This document shows positions 37,865-47,851 of a stretch of 64,000 nt of DNA, one piece after another. Origin of the DNA: Pseudosulfitobacter pseudonitzschiae (GTDB lineage: Bacteria; Pseudomonadota; Alphaproteobacteria; Rhodobacterales; Rhodobacteraceae); the NCBI RefSeq assembly GCF_900129395.1, contig NZ_FQVP01000003.1:62001-126000 (forward strand), in the 5' to 3' direction. Within the stretch, counting starts at the first letter, position 1; each line of letters opens with the position of its first letter. A model generated the notes under the pieces. That model was not told the origin of the DNA and did no database searches. It was given only the letters and a program-made list of their open reading frames with translations. The translations under genes and the position numbers were made by a program.

Positions 37865-39121
37865 TCAGCGTTTGTACGGATCGTCCAGCGCGGGCAGCAC
37901 GGTGCCGATGCAGGGGCCAAAACCGATGCGATAACCGTCGCCCGACGCGTGACCGTGCAGGCCCAGCGTGTCGCCATCCTCGATAAAGCTGCGGGTTTCG
38001 CCGGTGTCGAGCGTGAAGGGTTCCTTGCCGCCCCAGCTCAGTTCCAGCAGGCTGCCGCGTTCGGATTTCTCTGCGCCGGAAATGGTGCCCGACCCCAGCA
38101 GGTCACCCGGTGTCATCGGGCTGCCTGCGGTGGTGTGGTGCGCCAGTTGCTGGGCAGAGGAGTAGTACATTTCGTTGTAGTTGGTGCGCGCGATCACGCT
38201 GGCGTCCTTGCCCGCAGGCGTAAGGGTCACGGACAGGTCGATGTTGTACAGCATCGGGCCGGTGTCCTTGAGGTGGTCCAACAGTTCGAATTCACGCGCG
38301 GGCGTGTCGGTGCGGAAGGGTTCAAGCGCTGCCTTGGTCACGATCCACGGGCTGATGGTGGTGGCGGTCGCCTTGGCCTGGAAGGGGCCGAGCGGTTGAT
38401 ATTCCCACGCCTGAATGTCACGCGCCGACCAGTCGTTCAGCAACACGTAGCCAAAGATTGCAGCGTCAGCTTCGTCCACGGTCAGCGGGCCGTCGGACGG
38501 GGTGCCGACGATGGCGCCCATTTCCAGTTCGATGTCGAAACGCGCGCAGGGGGCAAAGCGGGGCTTGTCGTCGTTCGGTCCCTTAAGCTGGCCCCAGGGG
38601 CGGCGGATGTCGGTGCCGGACACCACGACCGACGACGCGCGGCCGTTGTAGCCGATGGGAATGTGCAGCCAGTTCGGCGGCAGGGCGTTTTCCGCGCCCC
38701 GGAACATGGTGCCGACGTTGGTGGCGTGGTGGCGACCGGCGTAAAAGTCGGTGTACTCGGCCACGACCATCGGCAGGTGCATCGTGGCATCGGCCATTGG
38801 CACCAGCAGCGGTGCGACCTTGTCCTGATCGGCGCTGCCCTCGGACAGCAATTGCATCAGGCGCGCGCGCAGGGCGGCCCAGACGGCGGGGCCTTCTTCC
38901 ATGACCTCGTTCCAGAACGGCACGTCGAACAGCGGGTATTCGGTCAGCGTGACCAATCCAGCATCTTCGGCAGCGGCCAGATCCAGGATCATGTCGCCAA
39001 TCGCCACGCCGCAGCGCGGATCGTCGTCCCCGACCGAGAACACGCCATAGGGCAGGTTGTTCAGCGGAAAGTCGGTGTCGGCGGAATTGGCGCTGGTGAT
39101 CCAGCTTTTCATCAGGGGCAT
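37865..39121 (-). CDS. fahA: Fumarylacetoacetase
   Basis: This 418-residue enzyme cleaves fumarylacetoacetate to fumarate and acetoacetate, the last step of homogentisate breakdown. Motifs include YTDFYAGRHHATNVGTMFRG, FDIELEMGAIVGTPSDGP, VLLNDWSARDIQAWEYQPLGPF and LLGSGTISGAEKSERGS, the usual metal-binding and catalytic regions. It follows hmgA by 68 bases. Maleylacetoacetate isomerase is not visible in the window. Confidence 0.95.
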   Translation of the reverse strand: MPLMKSWITSANSADTDFPLNNLPYGVFSVGDDDPRCGVAIGDMILDLAAAEDAGLVTLTEYPLFDVPFWNEVMEEGPAVWAALRARLMQLLSEGSADQDKVAPLLVPMADATMHLPMVVAEYTDFYAGRHHATNVGTMFRGAENALPPNWLHIPIGYNGRASSVVVSGTDIRRPWGQLKGPNDDKPRFAPCARFDIELEMGAIVGTPSDGPLTVDEADAAIFGYVLLNDWSARDIQAWEYQPLGPFQAKATATTISPWIVTKAALEPFRTDTPAREFELLDHLKDTGPMLYNIDLSVTLTPAGKDASVIARTNYNEMYYSSAQQLAHHTTAGSPMTPGDLLGSGTISGAEKSERGSLLELSWGGKEPFTLDTGETRSFIEDGDTLGLHGHASGDGYRIGFGPCIGTVLPALDDPYKR

Positions 39122-39189
39122 ATGTGGTTCCTATGGATTGTGGGCGGCCACGCGCGGGCCGCCCGGTATTTCAGATCGGCGCGGGGGCG

Positions 39190-40551
39190 TTATTTCTTGC
39201 CCGGCGTGCCGTCGAATTTCTTTTCGATGTCGGTCCAGCAGTCGATGTAGTTGTCCTGCAAAGGCGCCTCTTTCGCAGCGAATTCGGTCAGGTGCTGCGG
39301 GAACCGGGTTTCGAACATGAACGACATGGTGTTGTCCAGCTTCTCGGCCTTGAGATCAGCATTTGACGCGCCCTCGAACGCATTCTTGTCCGGCCCGTGC
39401 GGCAGCATCATGTTGTGCAGCGACATGCCGCCGGGGACAAAGCCCTGTGGTTTGGCGTCATACTGGCCGTAAATATTGCCCATCATCTCGGACATGATGT
39501 TCTTGTGATACCACGGCGGACGGAAAGTATCCTCGGCCACCATCCAGCGCTCGCGGAACAGGACAAAGTCGATGTTGGCCGTGCCTTCGACGCCGCTAGG
39601 GGCGGTCAGCACGGTAAAGATCGACGGATCGGGGTGGTCGAACAGGATCGCGCCGACGGGGCAATAGGTGGTCAGGTCGTATTTCACCGGCGCGTAGTTC
39701 CCGTGCCATGCGACCACGTCCAGCGGGCTGTGGCCGATGCGGGTCTGGTGAAACTGGCCGCACCATTTGATTGTCACGGTGCTGGGCGTTTCGCGGTCTT
39801 CATACGCGGCCACCGGCGTTTTGAAATCGCGGCGGTTGGCCATGCAGTTGGCGCCGATGGGGCCACGGCCCGGCAGGTCGAATTTCTGTCCGTAGTTCTC
39901 GCAGACGAACCCGCGCGCGGGGCCTTCCAGCACTTCGACGCGGTAGAGCAACCCGCGCGGGATGATCGCGATTTCCTGCGGGGCAAGGTCGATCACACCC
40001 AGCTCGGTGCAGAACCGCAGGCGGCCCTCTTGCGGGACGATCAGCAGTTCGCTGTCGGCCGAGTAGAAATAGCTGTCGACCATGCTGTCGGTGACCAGAT
40101 AGATGTGGCTGGCCATGCCCACCTGGGTGTTCACATCACCGGCCGTGGTCATCGTACGCATTCCGGTGAGCCATGTGTAGGACTGGCCGGAATGGGGCAC
40201 CGGGTCCCAGCGGTACTGACCTAGCGAGGTCACGTTGTCAGGGATGTGCGGCGCGGATTTCCAATAGGGCAGGTCGATGCGCGCGTACCGGTGCGAATGT
40301 TTCACCGAGGGGCGGATGCGATAGCACCAGGTGCGTTCGTTCTGGTGACTGGGCGCGGTAAAGGCGGTGCCGCTCAGCTGTTCGCCGTAAAGGCCATAGT
40401 TGACCTTTTGCGGGCTGTTCATGCCCTGGGGCAGGGCACCGGGCAGGGCCTCGGTTTCGAAATCGTTGCCAAAGCCGGGCATATAGCCGGGGGTGGTGCC
40501 GCCGGTGTCGGGTGCCTGAACCATGGTGCTGGGCGTGGTGTGCGTGTTCAT
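39190..40551 (-). CDS. hmgA: Homogentisate 1,2-dioxygenase
   Basis: This 453-residue iron enzyme opens the homogentisate ring to maleylacetoacetate. Signature blocks are [55 protein letters not shown] and [15 protein letters not shown], with His and Glu ligands in the last two. ATG 40551 follows GGGAGGATC. It is divergent from a MarR gene, with an inverted repeat between them that could be its operator. Confidence 0.96.
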   Translation of the reverse strand: MNTHTTPSTMVQAPDTGGTTPGYMPGFGNDFETEALPGALPQGMNSPQKVNYGLYGEQLSGTAFTAPSHQNERTWCYRIRPSVKHSHRYARIDLPYWKSAPHIPDNVTSLGQYRWDPVPHSGQSYTWLTGMRTMTTAGDVNTQVGMASHIYLVTDSMVDSYFYSADSELLIVPQEGRLRFCTELGVIDLAPQEIAIIPRGLLYRVEVLEGPARGFVCENYGQKFDLPGRGPIGANCMANRRDFKTPVAAYEDRETPSTVTIKWCGQFHQTRIGHSPLDVVAWHGNYAPVKYDLTTYCPVGAILFDHPDPSIFTVLTAPSGVEGTANIDFVLFRERWMVAEDTFRPPWYHKNIMSEMMGNIYGQYDAKPQGFVPGGMSLHNMMLPHGPDKNAFEGASNADLKAEKLDNTMSFMFETRFPQHLTEFAAKEAPLQDNYIDCWTDIEKKFDGTPGKK

Positions 40552-40609
40552 TGCGATCCTCCCGTGCAGTGCCTGATGCGGCAGTCTTGCAGATTCGTTG
40601 CATGTGTAA

Positions 40610-40627
40610 TAGTTGGATTTGTAACTA
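40610..40627. promoter_or_regulatory. Candidate MarR operator between hmgA and marR
   Basis: TAGTT and AACTA arms flank eight bases (TAGTTGGATTTGTAACTA), an 18-bp dyad of MarR-site size, placed in the 96-base divergent gap, about 20 bases before the MarR start and about 58 before hmgA. Confidence 0.45.
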
Positions 40628-40647
40628 ACAACAGCAACGGGTGGAAA

Positions 40648-41088
40648 ATGGCCGATCAAGACACATTCGATCTGCAGAGCTTTCTGCCCTATCTGCTGAA
40701 CCAGGCCGCCGAGGCGTCGTCGCTGGATTTTCAAAGCGTCTACAAAGGCCGTTATGGCATGTTGCGCAATGAATGGCGGGTGTTGTTCCATCTGGGAATG
40801 TACGGGCGGTTGACCGCATCGGACATCCGCGACCGGTCGGGGCTGCACAAGACCAAGATCAGCCGCGCGGTGCAGCGGTTGGCCGAGCGGCGGTTCCTGA
40901 CCCGTGTGCGTGATGAGCAAGACCGGCGGGCCGAGCATCTGGAGCTGACGGCGCAGGGGCAGGCCGCCTATCGCGACTTGCGCAAGATTGCCAAGGATTA
41001 TGACGACGCGCTGGCCGAGATGCTGGGCGACGAGGACGTGGCCGCCCTGCGTCGCATGTTGCTGCGGCTGGCGCAGCGGGTGTCTTAG
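40648..41088 (+). CDS. MarR-family transcriptional regulator, probably of homogentisate genes
   Basis: This 146-residue winged-helix protein has recognition region [47 protein letters not shown]. The DxRRAE wing is classic MarR. Its divergence from hmgA suggests that it represses the hmgA-fahA-monooxygenase operon and responds to homogentisate or a related acid; this is inference. It overlaps the convergent mipZ stop by four bases. ATG 40648 is the start of the domain; the open frame upstream overlaps hmgA. Confidence 0.88.
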   Translation: MADQDTFDLQSFLPYLLNQAAEASSLDFQSVYKGRYGMLRNEWRVLFHLGMYGRLTASDIRDRSGLHKTKISRAVQRLAERRFLTRVRDEQDRRAEHLELTAQGQAAYRDLRKIAKDYDDALAEMLGDEDVAALRRMLLRLAQRVS

Positions 41089-41894
41089 AAATCGACGGTC
41101 ACGCCCGGCAGGTTCAACGCCTTGATCAGGTCGCGCAGCTCTTGCCGTGCGGCCACGTTCGAGATGTTCAACTGTTTGACGCCGATGTCTTTCAGGTCCA
41201 GCAGGGTCAGCCCGCGCGGGAACAGCTCGCGGAACACCACACGCTCGGAAAAGCCGGGGGCGATGCGAAAGCCGATGCGCTTGGCCAGCATCTTGATCGC
41301 GCGCTCCATCTTTTCCTTGTTGACCATCCGCTGTGCGCCCATGCGGTTGCGCACCACGATCCAGTCGATGGGCTGCAAGCCCGCCTGCGCGCGCAACTGC
41401 CGCGCGTTCCAGACCATTTCGGAATAGACCGATGGCCCCAGGATCTTGTCACCCGTCGCATCAATCCGCGCCAGCAGGTCGAAATCGACAAAGCTGTCGT
41501 TCAGCGGCGTGATCAGCGTGTCGGCCAGCGAATGCGCCACCTGGCTCAGGCGGGTGTGGCTGCCGGGGCAGTCGATCAGGATGAAATCGTTGTCCGGCTC
41601 CAGCGAGGCGACGGCGGCGCTGAGCCGGTGGTCATAGATGTTCTCGCCGGGTTTCAGCGTGCCGGGGTCAATCTCGGGCAGCTCGTGCACTTCCGGGCTG
41701 GGCAGGGTCAGCTCGGCGCTTTTCAGGAACCCTTGGCGGTTCTCGACATAACGCCCGAAGGTGCGCTGCCGCAGGTCCAGATCCAGCGCGCTGACCTTGT
41801 GGCCCATACGCGCCAACGCGGTTGCCACGTGCATCGACACGGTGGATTTCCCCGCGCCGCCCTTTTCGTTTCCGACGACGATAATATGCGCCAT
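41085..41894 (-). CDS. mipZ: MipZ, ATPase positioning the division plane
   Basis: This 269-residue ParA/MinD-family ATPase has the deviant Walker A KGGAGKST near residues 11-18, a [16 protein letters not shown] block, [12 protein letters not shown] as Walker B and the MipZ-specific DFDLLARID and [15 protein letters not shown]. MipZ forms a gradient from the poles with ParB and blocks FtsZ away from mid-cell in alphaproteobacteria. Length and motif order match the family closely. Confidence 0.94.
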   Translation of the reverse strand: MAHIIVVGNEKGGAGKSTVSMHVATALARMGHKVSALDLDLRQRTFGRYVENRQGFLKSAELTLPSPEVHELPEIDPGTLKPGENIYDHRLSAAVASLEPDNDFILIDCPGSHTRLSQVAHSLADTLITPLNDSFVDFDLLARIDATGDKILGPSVYSEMVWNARQLRAQAGLQPIDWIVVRNRMGAQRMVNKEKMERAIKMLAKRIGFRIAPGFSERVVFRELFPRGLTLLDLKDIGVKQLNISNVAARQELRDLIKALNLPGVTVDF

Positions 41895-42040
41895 GCCTGT
41901 CCCCTTGCACCCGCTGTTTCTGTGCGGTTTGCCTTCTTTGGCACACTATATGTTGTGGATCGACCTGTGAAAAGCAGGGAGAGGCGCAAAGCTGGCAAAA
42001 ATGACAGTGTGCGGGGTGGTTGTGGGGCAGAGCGGCATTG

Positions 42041-42258
42041 CCACAGAGGGCAGCGCCAGACCGCGGGTGGGCATCACAACATCCGTAGGTGCCACTTTAT
42101 TTCTAAACTTTGGCGTGAGGATGAAGAACCGCAAGACGGTGAGGAAGCGCCCGCCCGTCGCACCAAAGGTGCGCCGATTATCTTAGGCACGCCTCCGGCG
42201 TGACGGGCGGTCGGGCGCTGCCCGGCGGCACTTCGTGCCTTGATTCCGGGCTTGGTGA
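42041..42258 (+). repeat. Dispersed intergenic repeat, copy A
   Basis: About 165 bases match copy B at 50776-50949 in inverted orientation (shared words include GTGCCACTTTATTTCTA, GAACCGCAAGACGGTGAG, GGTCGGGCGCTGCCCGGCGG). Copy A has an extra segment of about 50 bases (42155-42205) made of two hairpins, CGCACC-AAA-GGTGCG and CACGCC-TC-CGGCGTG. No ORF with a ribosome-binding site spans it. Confidence 0.85.
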
Positions 42259-42616
42259 ACAGCAGCTTCGTCCAGCACACCGGACCTTGCCCCATACCGC
42301 ACCTAAGGGCCGGTGTGGGTTAGATACACTCACGCGGAACGTCTGCGGCGGAAAACTCCGGGGCAGTTGTTTCATTTCATCTGATGTGGATCGTGGGAAG
42401 CCCGTAAAAAAGGCGGCGCCGCCAGATCGGAATTGAGACAGGATTTTATCCCTGCATGTCTGAACCGTTCAGATATGACGCGCCACGCGCGCCTCTGGTC
42501 CTGTAGGCTGCCGACGGGGGTGATGGCCCACGCCGGCGGGTGTTGCAACGGGGCCAAGGATGCCGCCCACGGGTTAAGGTTGCCTGAGCACAGCGTGCGT
42601 TGCCTCCCCCAGAACG

Positions 42617-42648
42617 AAAAAGGGCGCAGCCATCGCTGGCCGCGCCCT
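42617..42648 (-). terminator. Terminator of the rplS-rpmE unit
   Basis: On the minus strand GGGCGC-x-GGCC ... GGCTGCGCCC forms a 9-10-bp stem with one mismatch, followed by TTTTTCG, about 20 bases after the rpmE stop. Confidence 0.85.
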
Positions 42649-42669
42649 TCGTCATGATTGCGGTCAGGC

Positions 42670-42891
42670 TTAGAAGCCCAGACCGGCGTATTTGTTCTTG
42701 AACTTCGACACGCGGCCGCCGGTGTCCATCAGACGGCTGGAGCCGCCGGTCCACGCGGGGTGCACGGAGGGGTCGATGTCCAGCGACAGTTGGTCGCCTT
42801 CCTTGCCCCATGTCGATTTCATTTTCACCACGGTGCCGTCCGTCATTTTGACGTCGATCATGTGATAGTCGGGGTGTGTATCGGCTTTCAT
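42670..42891 (-). CDS. rpmE: 50S ribosomal protein L31 (zinc-free type)
   Basis: This 73-residue protein contains [15 protein letters not shown] and the C-terminal [18 protein letters not shown] of L31. It has no cysteine, so it is the zinc-independent form. It ends the translation operon and follows rplS by 11 bases. Confidence 0.96.
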   Translation of the reverse strand: MKADTHPDYHMIDVKMTDGTVVKMKSTWGKEGDQLSLDIDPSVHPAWTGGSSRLMDTGGRVSKFKNKYAGLGF

Positions 42892-42902
42892 GATCCGGTT
42901 CC

Positions 42903-43286
42903 TTACGCGCTGGCGCCCGACTTGGGCTTGTAGTTGGTGACTTCTGCGATACGCGCGGATTTACCGCGACGGGCCCGCAGGTAGTACAGCTTGGCGCGAC
43001 GGACACGGCCACGACGCACGACAGTGATGTCTTCGATGTTTGTCGAGAACAGGGGGAACACACGTTCCACGCCCTCACCAAAGGAAATCTTGCGCACGGT
43101 GAACGAACCGGCAATGCCGTTGCCGTTGTTGCGCGCGATGCAGACGCCTTCGTAGTTCTGCACACGGGTGCGTGTGCCTTCGGTCACTTTGTAACCGACG
43201 CGGATGGTGTCACCCGCTTTGAAATCGGGGATTTCTTTCCCCAGCGCAGCAATCTGCTCCGCTTCGATCTGTGCGATCAGGTTCAT
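42903..43286 (-). CDS. rplS: 50S ribosomal protein L19
   Basis: This 127-residue protein has [45 protein letters not shown] and [18 protein letters not shown], all L19. ATG 43286 follows AAAGGAGAAGG. In most proteobacteria it directly follows trmD; here three plus-strand genes and about 3 kb separate the two. Confidence 0.97.
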   Translation of the reverse strand: MNLIAQIEAEQIAALGKEIPDFKAGDTIRVGYKVTEGTRTRVQNYEGVCIARNNGNGIAGSFTVRKISFGEGVERVFPLFSTNIEDITVVRRGRVRRAKLYYLRARRGKSARIAEVTNYKPKSGASA

Positions 43287-43608
43287 CTGACCTTCTCCTT
43301 TATGCTCGTGGTTGCTCCACGAAGATTTGCGCGCCTCAGAGCTTCCTGTCTTCGCCGGGTCCGGCATCGCCGCCCGCAGGGAGTGTTCAAGCACCGTTCC
43401 TTGTTATGCGTTTCGCACCGTGCGGGATCATCGAAGGAATGCCACAGGCCAAACGGTCCGGGCGGCATGGGCCGATTCCGAACTTGCGCGGTATAGGGTG
43501 GATGGACAGGCCCGGTCAAGGGGGCAGGTGACGGGAGTTGCTCCTGCGCAGAATGACGCAGGCGGGTTTTGCGCTGGCGCAATGCTGTGGCTTTGCTAAA
43601 CCCCCTGC
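43287..43608. other. Intergenic leader upstream of rplS
   Basis: There is no gene. A perfect TCGTGG-TTGCT-CCACGA hairpin (43306-43322) lies 20 bases before the rplS start on its leader. L19 leaders are sometimes regulated, but I cannot match a known motif. A second hairpin, CCTGCG / CGCAGG, lies near 43547-43566 on the side of the plus-strand genes. Confidence 0.4.
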
Positions 43609-43989
43609 ATGGTTTCGTTTGTGTCACGTTTGTCCGGCAAGTCAACCGCGCTGATCCGCGCGGTGCATGTGCTGTTGTTCGTGGCGTTTTCCTGTCTGAC
43701 GCCGGGCACCATGCCTGTCGCACAGGCGGGTGGTTTCACGCTGGTGCTGTGTACCGGTGACGGCACCACAACCGTGACGCTGGACGCCGGCGGCAACCCG
43801 GTCCAGGCACAGCACGACCGCTGTGACTGGTCCGCCGGTGTGGCCCAAGCGGTGCTGCACAGCCCGCTGATGGTGCCCGCAGCCTTGCAAATCCGCGCCT
43901 ATGTGCCGACGTTTCAAACGGCGGCACTGGTGGCCGGGCAACAAGGGCGCACCCAGAACCATACGCGCGGGCCGCCGATCCTTCTCTGA
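43609..43989 (+). CDS. DUF2946-like exported protein
   Basis: This 126-residue protein has an N-terminal signal/anchor (STALIRAVHVLLFVAFSCL) and a short body with one conserved Cys pair region: LVLCTGDGT and then DRCDWSAG. This arrangement resembles DUF2946, a small family common next to metal-uptake genes. It has no good ribosome-binding site, so the start is uncertain. It precedes the PepSY gene by 44 bases. Confidence 0.6.
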   Translation: MVSFVSRLSGKSTALIRAVHVLLFVAFSCLTPGTMPVAQAGGFTLVLCTGDGTTTVTLDAGGNPVQAQHDRCDWSAGVAQAVLHSPLMVPAALQIRAYVPTFQTAALVAGQQGRTQNHTRGPPILL

Positions 43990-44033
43990 CACCACACGCC
44001 TATCCCACTTTACCCTTGTCAGAGGACATTCCC

Positions 44034-45425
44034 ATGGTCTCGATCGACCCCACTGCCGCGCCTGCGCGGTCATCCGACACGTCTGCCTTTTACCGCGCAG
44101 CCTGGCGCTGGCATTTCTATGCGGGGCTGTATGTCATCCCGTTTTTCGCAATCCTTGCCCTGACCGGCATGACCATGCTGTGGATCGCCTTTTTGGGCGG
44201 TCGTGACGGCGAACGCATCCCCGTTGTGCCGCAAGAGGCACCGCTGGCCGTCAGCATACAGGCCGACGCCGCCCTTGCCGCCGTCTATGACAGCGTGCTG
44301 GTGCAATATGTCGCCCCGCGCGCCGCAGACCGTGCGGCGGTGTTCCGTGTGGACGTGGACAATATGGCGACGATGGTCGCCGTCGATCCCTATACCGCCC
44401 AAGTGATCCAGACATGGCCGCGTCGGTCGGGGTGGTATGATCTGGCGGACAATATCCATTCCGAGTTGCTGCTGGGCGTGACCGGCGACCGGATGCTGGA
44501 AATCGCCGCATCGCTGGGCATGGTCCTTATCGCCACCGGCCTGTACATGTGGTGGCCGCGTGATGGCGGCGGGCGTCGGGCGCTGGTGCCGTCGTTCAAG
44601 GGGGGGCGCAGTGCGTGGAAGTCGCTGCACGGGTCCATCGGCCTGTGGATTTCCGTGGTGCTGGTGTTTTTCCTGCTGTCGGGCCTGTCATGGTCGGGTG
44701 TCTGGGGCGAAAAGATGGTGCAAGCCTGGAGCCAGTTCCCGGCCGAGAAATGGGACAACGTGCCCCTGTCGGACAAGACCCACGGCAGCATGAACGACGG
44801 CCCCAAAGAGGTGCCCTGGGCGTTGGAGCAGACACCGATGCCGGCCTCTGGCAGCACGGCGGGCACGCCTGCGGCGCAGGCGACGCCGGACATCGACAGC
44901 ATCGACGCGCAGGCCCGTCGGATCGGGTTCGAAGGCCGCTACCAGATGAACCTGCCCAGCGGGGCGAACGGTGTCTGGACGCTGGCCCGCGATTCCATGA
45001 ACAACGACAGCGTCAGCCCGACAGCCGACCGCACCACCCACATTGACCGCTTTACGGGCAATATTCTGGCCGATGTGCGCTATGACGATTATTCACTGGC
45101 GGGCAAGGCGATGGCGGTGGGCATTGCCCTGCACATGGGCACGCTGGGCCTGTGGAGCGTTCTGGCGAACACGCTGTTCTGCCTGTGCGTGTTGGCCCTG
45201 TGTCTGACCAGCGTCGTGATGTGGTGGAAGCGTCGCGCCGGCAATGGCCTGCGTCTGGCCGCACCGCCCTTGCCGCGTGACATGCCGCTGTGGAAGGGGG
45301 CTGTGGTCGTGGGGCTGGCGGTCTCGCTGGCCTTTCCGATGGCGGGGCTGACGTTGGTGACCGTTCTGGCGCTGGATGCATTGGTGATCCGGCGCATCGC
45401 ACCGTTGAAACGGCTTTTGTCCTAA
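44034..45425 (+). CDS. PepSY-domain transmembrane protein
   Basis: This 463-residue protein has four main membrane segments: FYAGLYVIPFFAILALTGMTMLW, LGMVLIATGLYMWWP, GLWISVVLVFFLLSGLSWSGVW, and a pair near the C-terminus. PepSY-like periplasmic regions lie between them (VDPYTAQVIQTWPRRS). WRWHFYAGLYV and ADNIHSELLLG are typical of the PepSY_TM family, whose members act in iron-siderophore reduction or copper handling. ATG 44034 follows AGAGGA. No Fur box was recognised. Confidence 0.85.
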   Translation: MVSIDPTAAPARSSDTSAFYRAAWRWHFYAGLYVIPFFAILALTGMTMLWIAFLGGRDGERIPVVPQEAPLAVSIQADAALAAVYDSVLVQYVAPRAADRAAVFRVDVDNMATMVAVDPYTAQVIQTWPRRSGWYDLADNIHSELLLGVTGDRMLEIAASLGMVLIATGLYMWWPRDGGGRRALVPSFKGGRSAWKSLHGSIGLWISVVLVFFLLSGLSWSGVWGEKMVQAWSQFPAEKWDNVPLSDKTHGSMNDGPKEVPWALEQTPMPASGSTAGTPAAQATPDIDSIDAQARRIGFEGRYQMNLPSGANGVWTLARDSMNNDSVSPTADRTTHIDRFTGNILADVRYDDYSLAGKAMAVGIALHMGTLGLWSVLANTLFCLCVLALCLTSVVMWWKRRAGNGLRLAAPPLPRDMPLWKGAVVVGLAVSLAFPMAGLTLVTVLALDALVIRRIAPLKRLLS

Positions 45426-45488
45426 AAGATGAATACCGGCGCATGCGTGCTATCTTTGTTTTGAAGCAGAGCAGAAAGGACAGCACGC

Positions 45489-46268
45489 ATGCCCAACACC
45501 GCCCTGATCACCGGCGCTTCCTCTGGCATCGGTATGGAATTCGCCCGCTATCACGCCGCGCAAGGCGGTGATGTCATCCTGACCGCGCGACGCAAGGATG
45601 CGCTGGACGCATTGGCAAGCGAAGTGCAGACCGCGCATAACGTCACCGCCCATGTCTTTGCGCTGGATCTGGGGGCCGAAGGCGGCGCGCAGGCGCTGTA
45701 TGATCAGGTGAAGGCCGCAGGGCTGAGCATCGACATCCTGATCAACAATGCAGGTTTTGGCGGGCAGGGACGGTTTCTGGAGCGCGATCTGGCCCGCGAC
45801 CTTGCGATGATCGACCTGAATATCAAAGCACTGGTGACACTGACGCATCTGTTCGCAAACGACATGGTGGCGAACGGCGGCGGTAAAATCCTGAACGTCG
45901 CCTCGACCGCCGGGTTCATGCCCGGCCCCTTGCAGGCGACCTATTTCGCCACCAAGGCTTTCGTCAAATCGTTCAGCCAGGCGATTGATCAGGAAAACCG
46001 CAAGCGCGGGCTGACCTGCACGGCGCTGTGCCCCGGCTATGTCAAAACCGAATTTGCCGATGTCAGCGACCTGAACGGCACCGATCTGGTGAACAACGGC
46101 GGGGCCACGCCCGACACGGTGGCCCGCCACGGGTACGACGCGATGATGCGCGGCGATCTGGTGACGGTGAACGATGCCAAGCTGGGCTTTGCGGTGAACT
46201 GGATCATCCCGCTGTTGCCCCGCCGCATGGTGTTGAAAATGGTCCAGCGGATGCAGACCAAGAAATAG
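45489..46268 (+). CDS. Short-chain dehydrogenase/reductase
   Basis: This 259-residue classical SDR, unlike the one at 13835, has an intact active site: TGASSGIG near residue 8, NNAG, Ser in VASTAG, and Tyr-x-x-x-Lys in YFATK. The YFATKAFVKSFSQAI segment and CPGYVKTEF are typical of the DltE/YqjQ-like group. It has a good ribosome-binding site (GAAAGGA). Substrate unknown. It converges with trmD. Confidence 0.87.
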   Translation: MPNTALITGASSGIGMEFARYHAAQGGDVILTARRKDALDALASEVQTAHNVTAHVFALDLGAEGGAQALYDQVKAAGLSIDILINNAGFGGQGRFLERDLARDLAMIDLNIKALVTLTHLFANDMVANGGGKILNVASTAGFMPGPLQATYFATKAFVKSFSQAIDQENRKRGLTCTALCPGYVKTEFADVSDLNGTDLVNNGGATPDTVARHGYDAMMRGDLVTVNDAKLGFAVNWIIPLLPRRMVLKMVQRMQTKK

Positions 46269-46271
46269 GGT

Positions 46272-47060
46272 CTATTTCTCGCCTTGCCGGTCTTTGTGCT
46301 GCGCCCACAGGTCGGGCCGCCGCTCGGCGGTGATCTTTTCCGACATCTCGCGCCGCCATTCGGCAATCTTGGCGTGATTGCCGGACATCAACACCTCGGG
46401 GATCGCGCGGCCCTGCCATTCGGCAGGTTTTGTGTATTGCGGGTGTTCCAACAGCCCCGCCGAATGGCTTTCGTCCACCGCACTTTCCGCGTTGCCCAGC
46501 ACACCGGGCAACAGGCGCACGGTGGCGTCAATCATCGCCTGCGCCGCCAGTTCGCCCCCCGTCATCACGAAATCGCCCAAGGACACCTCGGTGATGCCGA
46601 ATGCCTCCAGCACCCGTTCGTCCACGCCCTCGAACCGTCCGCACAGCATGGTCACGCCGTCGCACCGGGCCAGGTCGCGGGCCATCGCCTGATCGAACCG
46701 TCGGCCGCGTGGCGACATGTACAGGATCGGCCAGCGTCCGCGCGCATGGCTTTGCGCATCGGCGATGGCGGGGCCGACCACATCGGCGCGCAGCACCATG
46801 CCCGCACCACCGCCCGCAGGGGTGTCATCGACATTGCGGTGCTTGGTCAGCCCGTGTTCGCGCAAATCATGGGTGTGCAACTGCCACAACCCGTCCTGCA
46901 ACGCGCGCCCCGTCAGGCTTTCGCCCAGCACGCCGGGAAAGGCACCGGGGAACAGCGTCACGATCCGCGCCTGCCAGACGCCGACCAGATCGGGCGTTTC
47001 GTCCATCAGCGACGAAGGCTTCAACGTCGCGCGAATGCTCTTGCGGCCATGTGATTTCAT
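46272..47060 (-). CDS. trmD: tRNA (guanine-37-N1)-methyltransferase
   Basis: This protein of up to 262 residues contains the trefoil-knot region SLGDFVMTGGELAAQAMIDATVRLLPGVLG and ESHSAGLLEHPQYTKPAEW of TrmD, which methylates G37 next to the anticodon. The conserved fold begins near VWQARIVTLFPGAFPG; the N-terminal 25-30 residues are extra and an internal ATG at 47006 is a possible start. It overlaps the sulfotransferase gene upstream by four bases. Confidence 0.95.
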   Translation of the reverse strand: MKSHGRKSIRATLKPSSLMDETPDLVGVWQARIVTLFPGAFPGVLGESLTGRALQDGLWQLHTHDLREHGLTKHRNVDDTPAGGGAGMVLRADVVGPAIADAQSHARGRWPILYMSPRGRRFDQAMARDLARCDGVTMLCGRFEGVDERVLEAFGITEVSLGDFVMTGGELAAQAMIDATVRLLPGVLGNAESAVDESHSAGLLEHPQYTKPAEWQGRAIPEVLMSGNHAKIAEWRREMSEKITAERRPDLWAQHKDRQGEK

Positions 47061-47851
47061 CGGTCTGTTCCTTGGGCTCTGGCCAGGATGGCTTGTTTGG
47101 CCGCCTTGCGTGCGTCACGGTCGGTATAGGTGCGGTTCGCTTCCAGCAAGGCCTGTAGCACAGATTGATCCAGAGCGGCATTGGCCACCGGCGGCGGCAT
47201 GATCCGTGCCAGTGTCTCGGGCGGCACATTGCACAGGTCCAGCAAGGGTTGCGCGGGGCCAAGTCGCAAGGTCTGCGCCGCCTCAAGCCGCGCGCGGAAC
47301 ACGCGGCAGGGCACGGCGGCGGCGATGTCATCCACCACCCCGTCCAGATCGGCAGCATGGCCATAGCGGGCGACAAAATCGGTGAAATCCAGCGTCATGG
47401 AGGAGGATTTCACATGCTCCCAATAGGCGCTGCGCAGCCAGTTTTCAGGATCGCGGGTCGAGGCATAGATTGCCACCTCGCAGGCCGGGAAATACCGCTG
47501 CACCCACTCCACATAGATGCGCGCCAACTCTGGAGCGGCTGAATAATCCGCCAGGTCGCCGCGGCCGGGCATATGGCCTGAAAGCTCTTCGGCAGAGATG
47601 ACCAGCGTGCGGCGCGGCATCCCCGGCAGGTCTTGCAGCAGCAGGTCGAACCGCCGTGCAACCTTGGCAAGCGAGATCTTGTCACGCCACGTCGAATAGC
47701 CGCGCGTGGCGTGCAGCAGGTCGGTCATCTGCGGTTTCAGCCGCATGGCCAGGTTTGGCTTTAGCAGGGCGCGATTGGTCCGCAGCAGGTTTTGCACCGT
47801 CGACGTGCCGGTCTTGTGAAAGCCAACGTGCAGGACGACCTTTGCAGGCAT
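47057..47851 (-). CDS. Sulfotransferase-like protein (paralogue 1)
   Basis: This 264-residue protein has the 5'-phosphosulfate-binding loop VLHVGFHKTGTSTVQ near residues 6-20 and a 3'-phosphate loop near STRDPENWLRSAYW, the two elements of the PAPS-dependent sulfotransferase fold. The family also holds non-catalytic members. It is a clear paralogue of the next gene (shared GFHKTGT, SGHMPGR, WLRS, LDLL motifs) and the two share an end-to-start overlap, so they are coupled. The acceptor is unknown, perhaps a surface glycan. Confidence 0.8.
   Translation of the reverse strand: MPAKVVLHVGFHKTGTSTVQNLLRTNRALLKPNLAMRLKPQMTDLLHATRGYSTWRDKISLAKVARRFDLLLQDLPGMPRRTLVISAEELSGHMPGRGDLADYSAAPELARIYVEWVQRYFPACEVAIYASTRDPENWLRSAYWEHVKSSSMTLDFTDFVARYGHAADLDGVVDDIAAAVPCRVFRARLEAAQTLRLGPAQPLLDLCNVPPETLARIMPPPVANAALDQSVLQALLEANRTYTDRDARKAAKQAILARAQGTDR

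Larger units (their letters stand above)
41895..42669. other. Long intergenic region with repeat copy A
   Basis: These 775 bases hold no gene that I can support; short ORFs here have no ribosome-binding site and odd composition. Content: repeat copy A (42041-42258), then about 350 bases without recognisable structure, then the rpmE terminator. Several short hairpins occur in the repeat. Confidence 0.5.

Noticed and set aside
42001-42186. A 61-codon plus-strand frame within repeat copy A
   Set aside because: It follows the repeat but is not kept in copy B (which has indels), so it is not under coding constraint.
42446-43165. A 239-codon minus-strand frame overlapping rpmE and rplS
   Set aside because: Out-of-frame reading of ribosomal protein genes; the conserved frames are the real ones.
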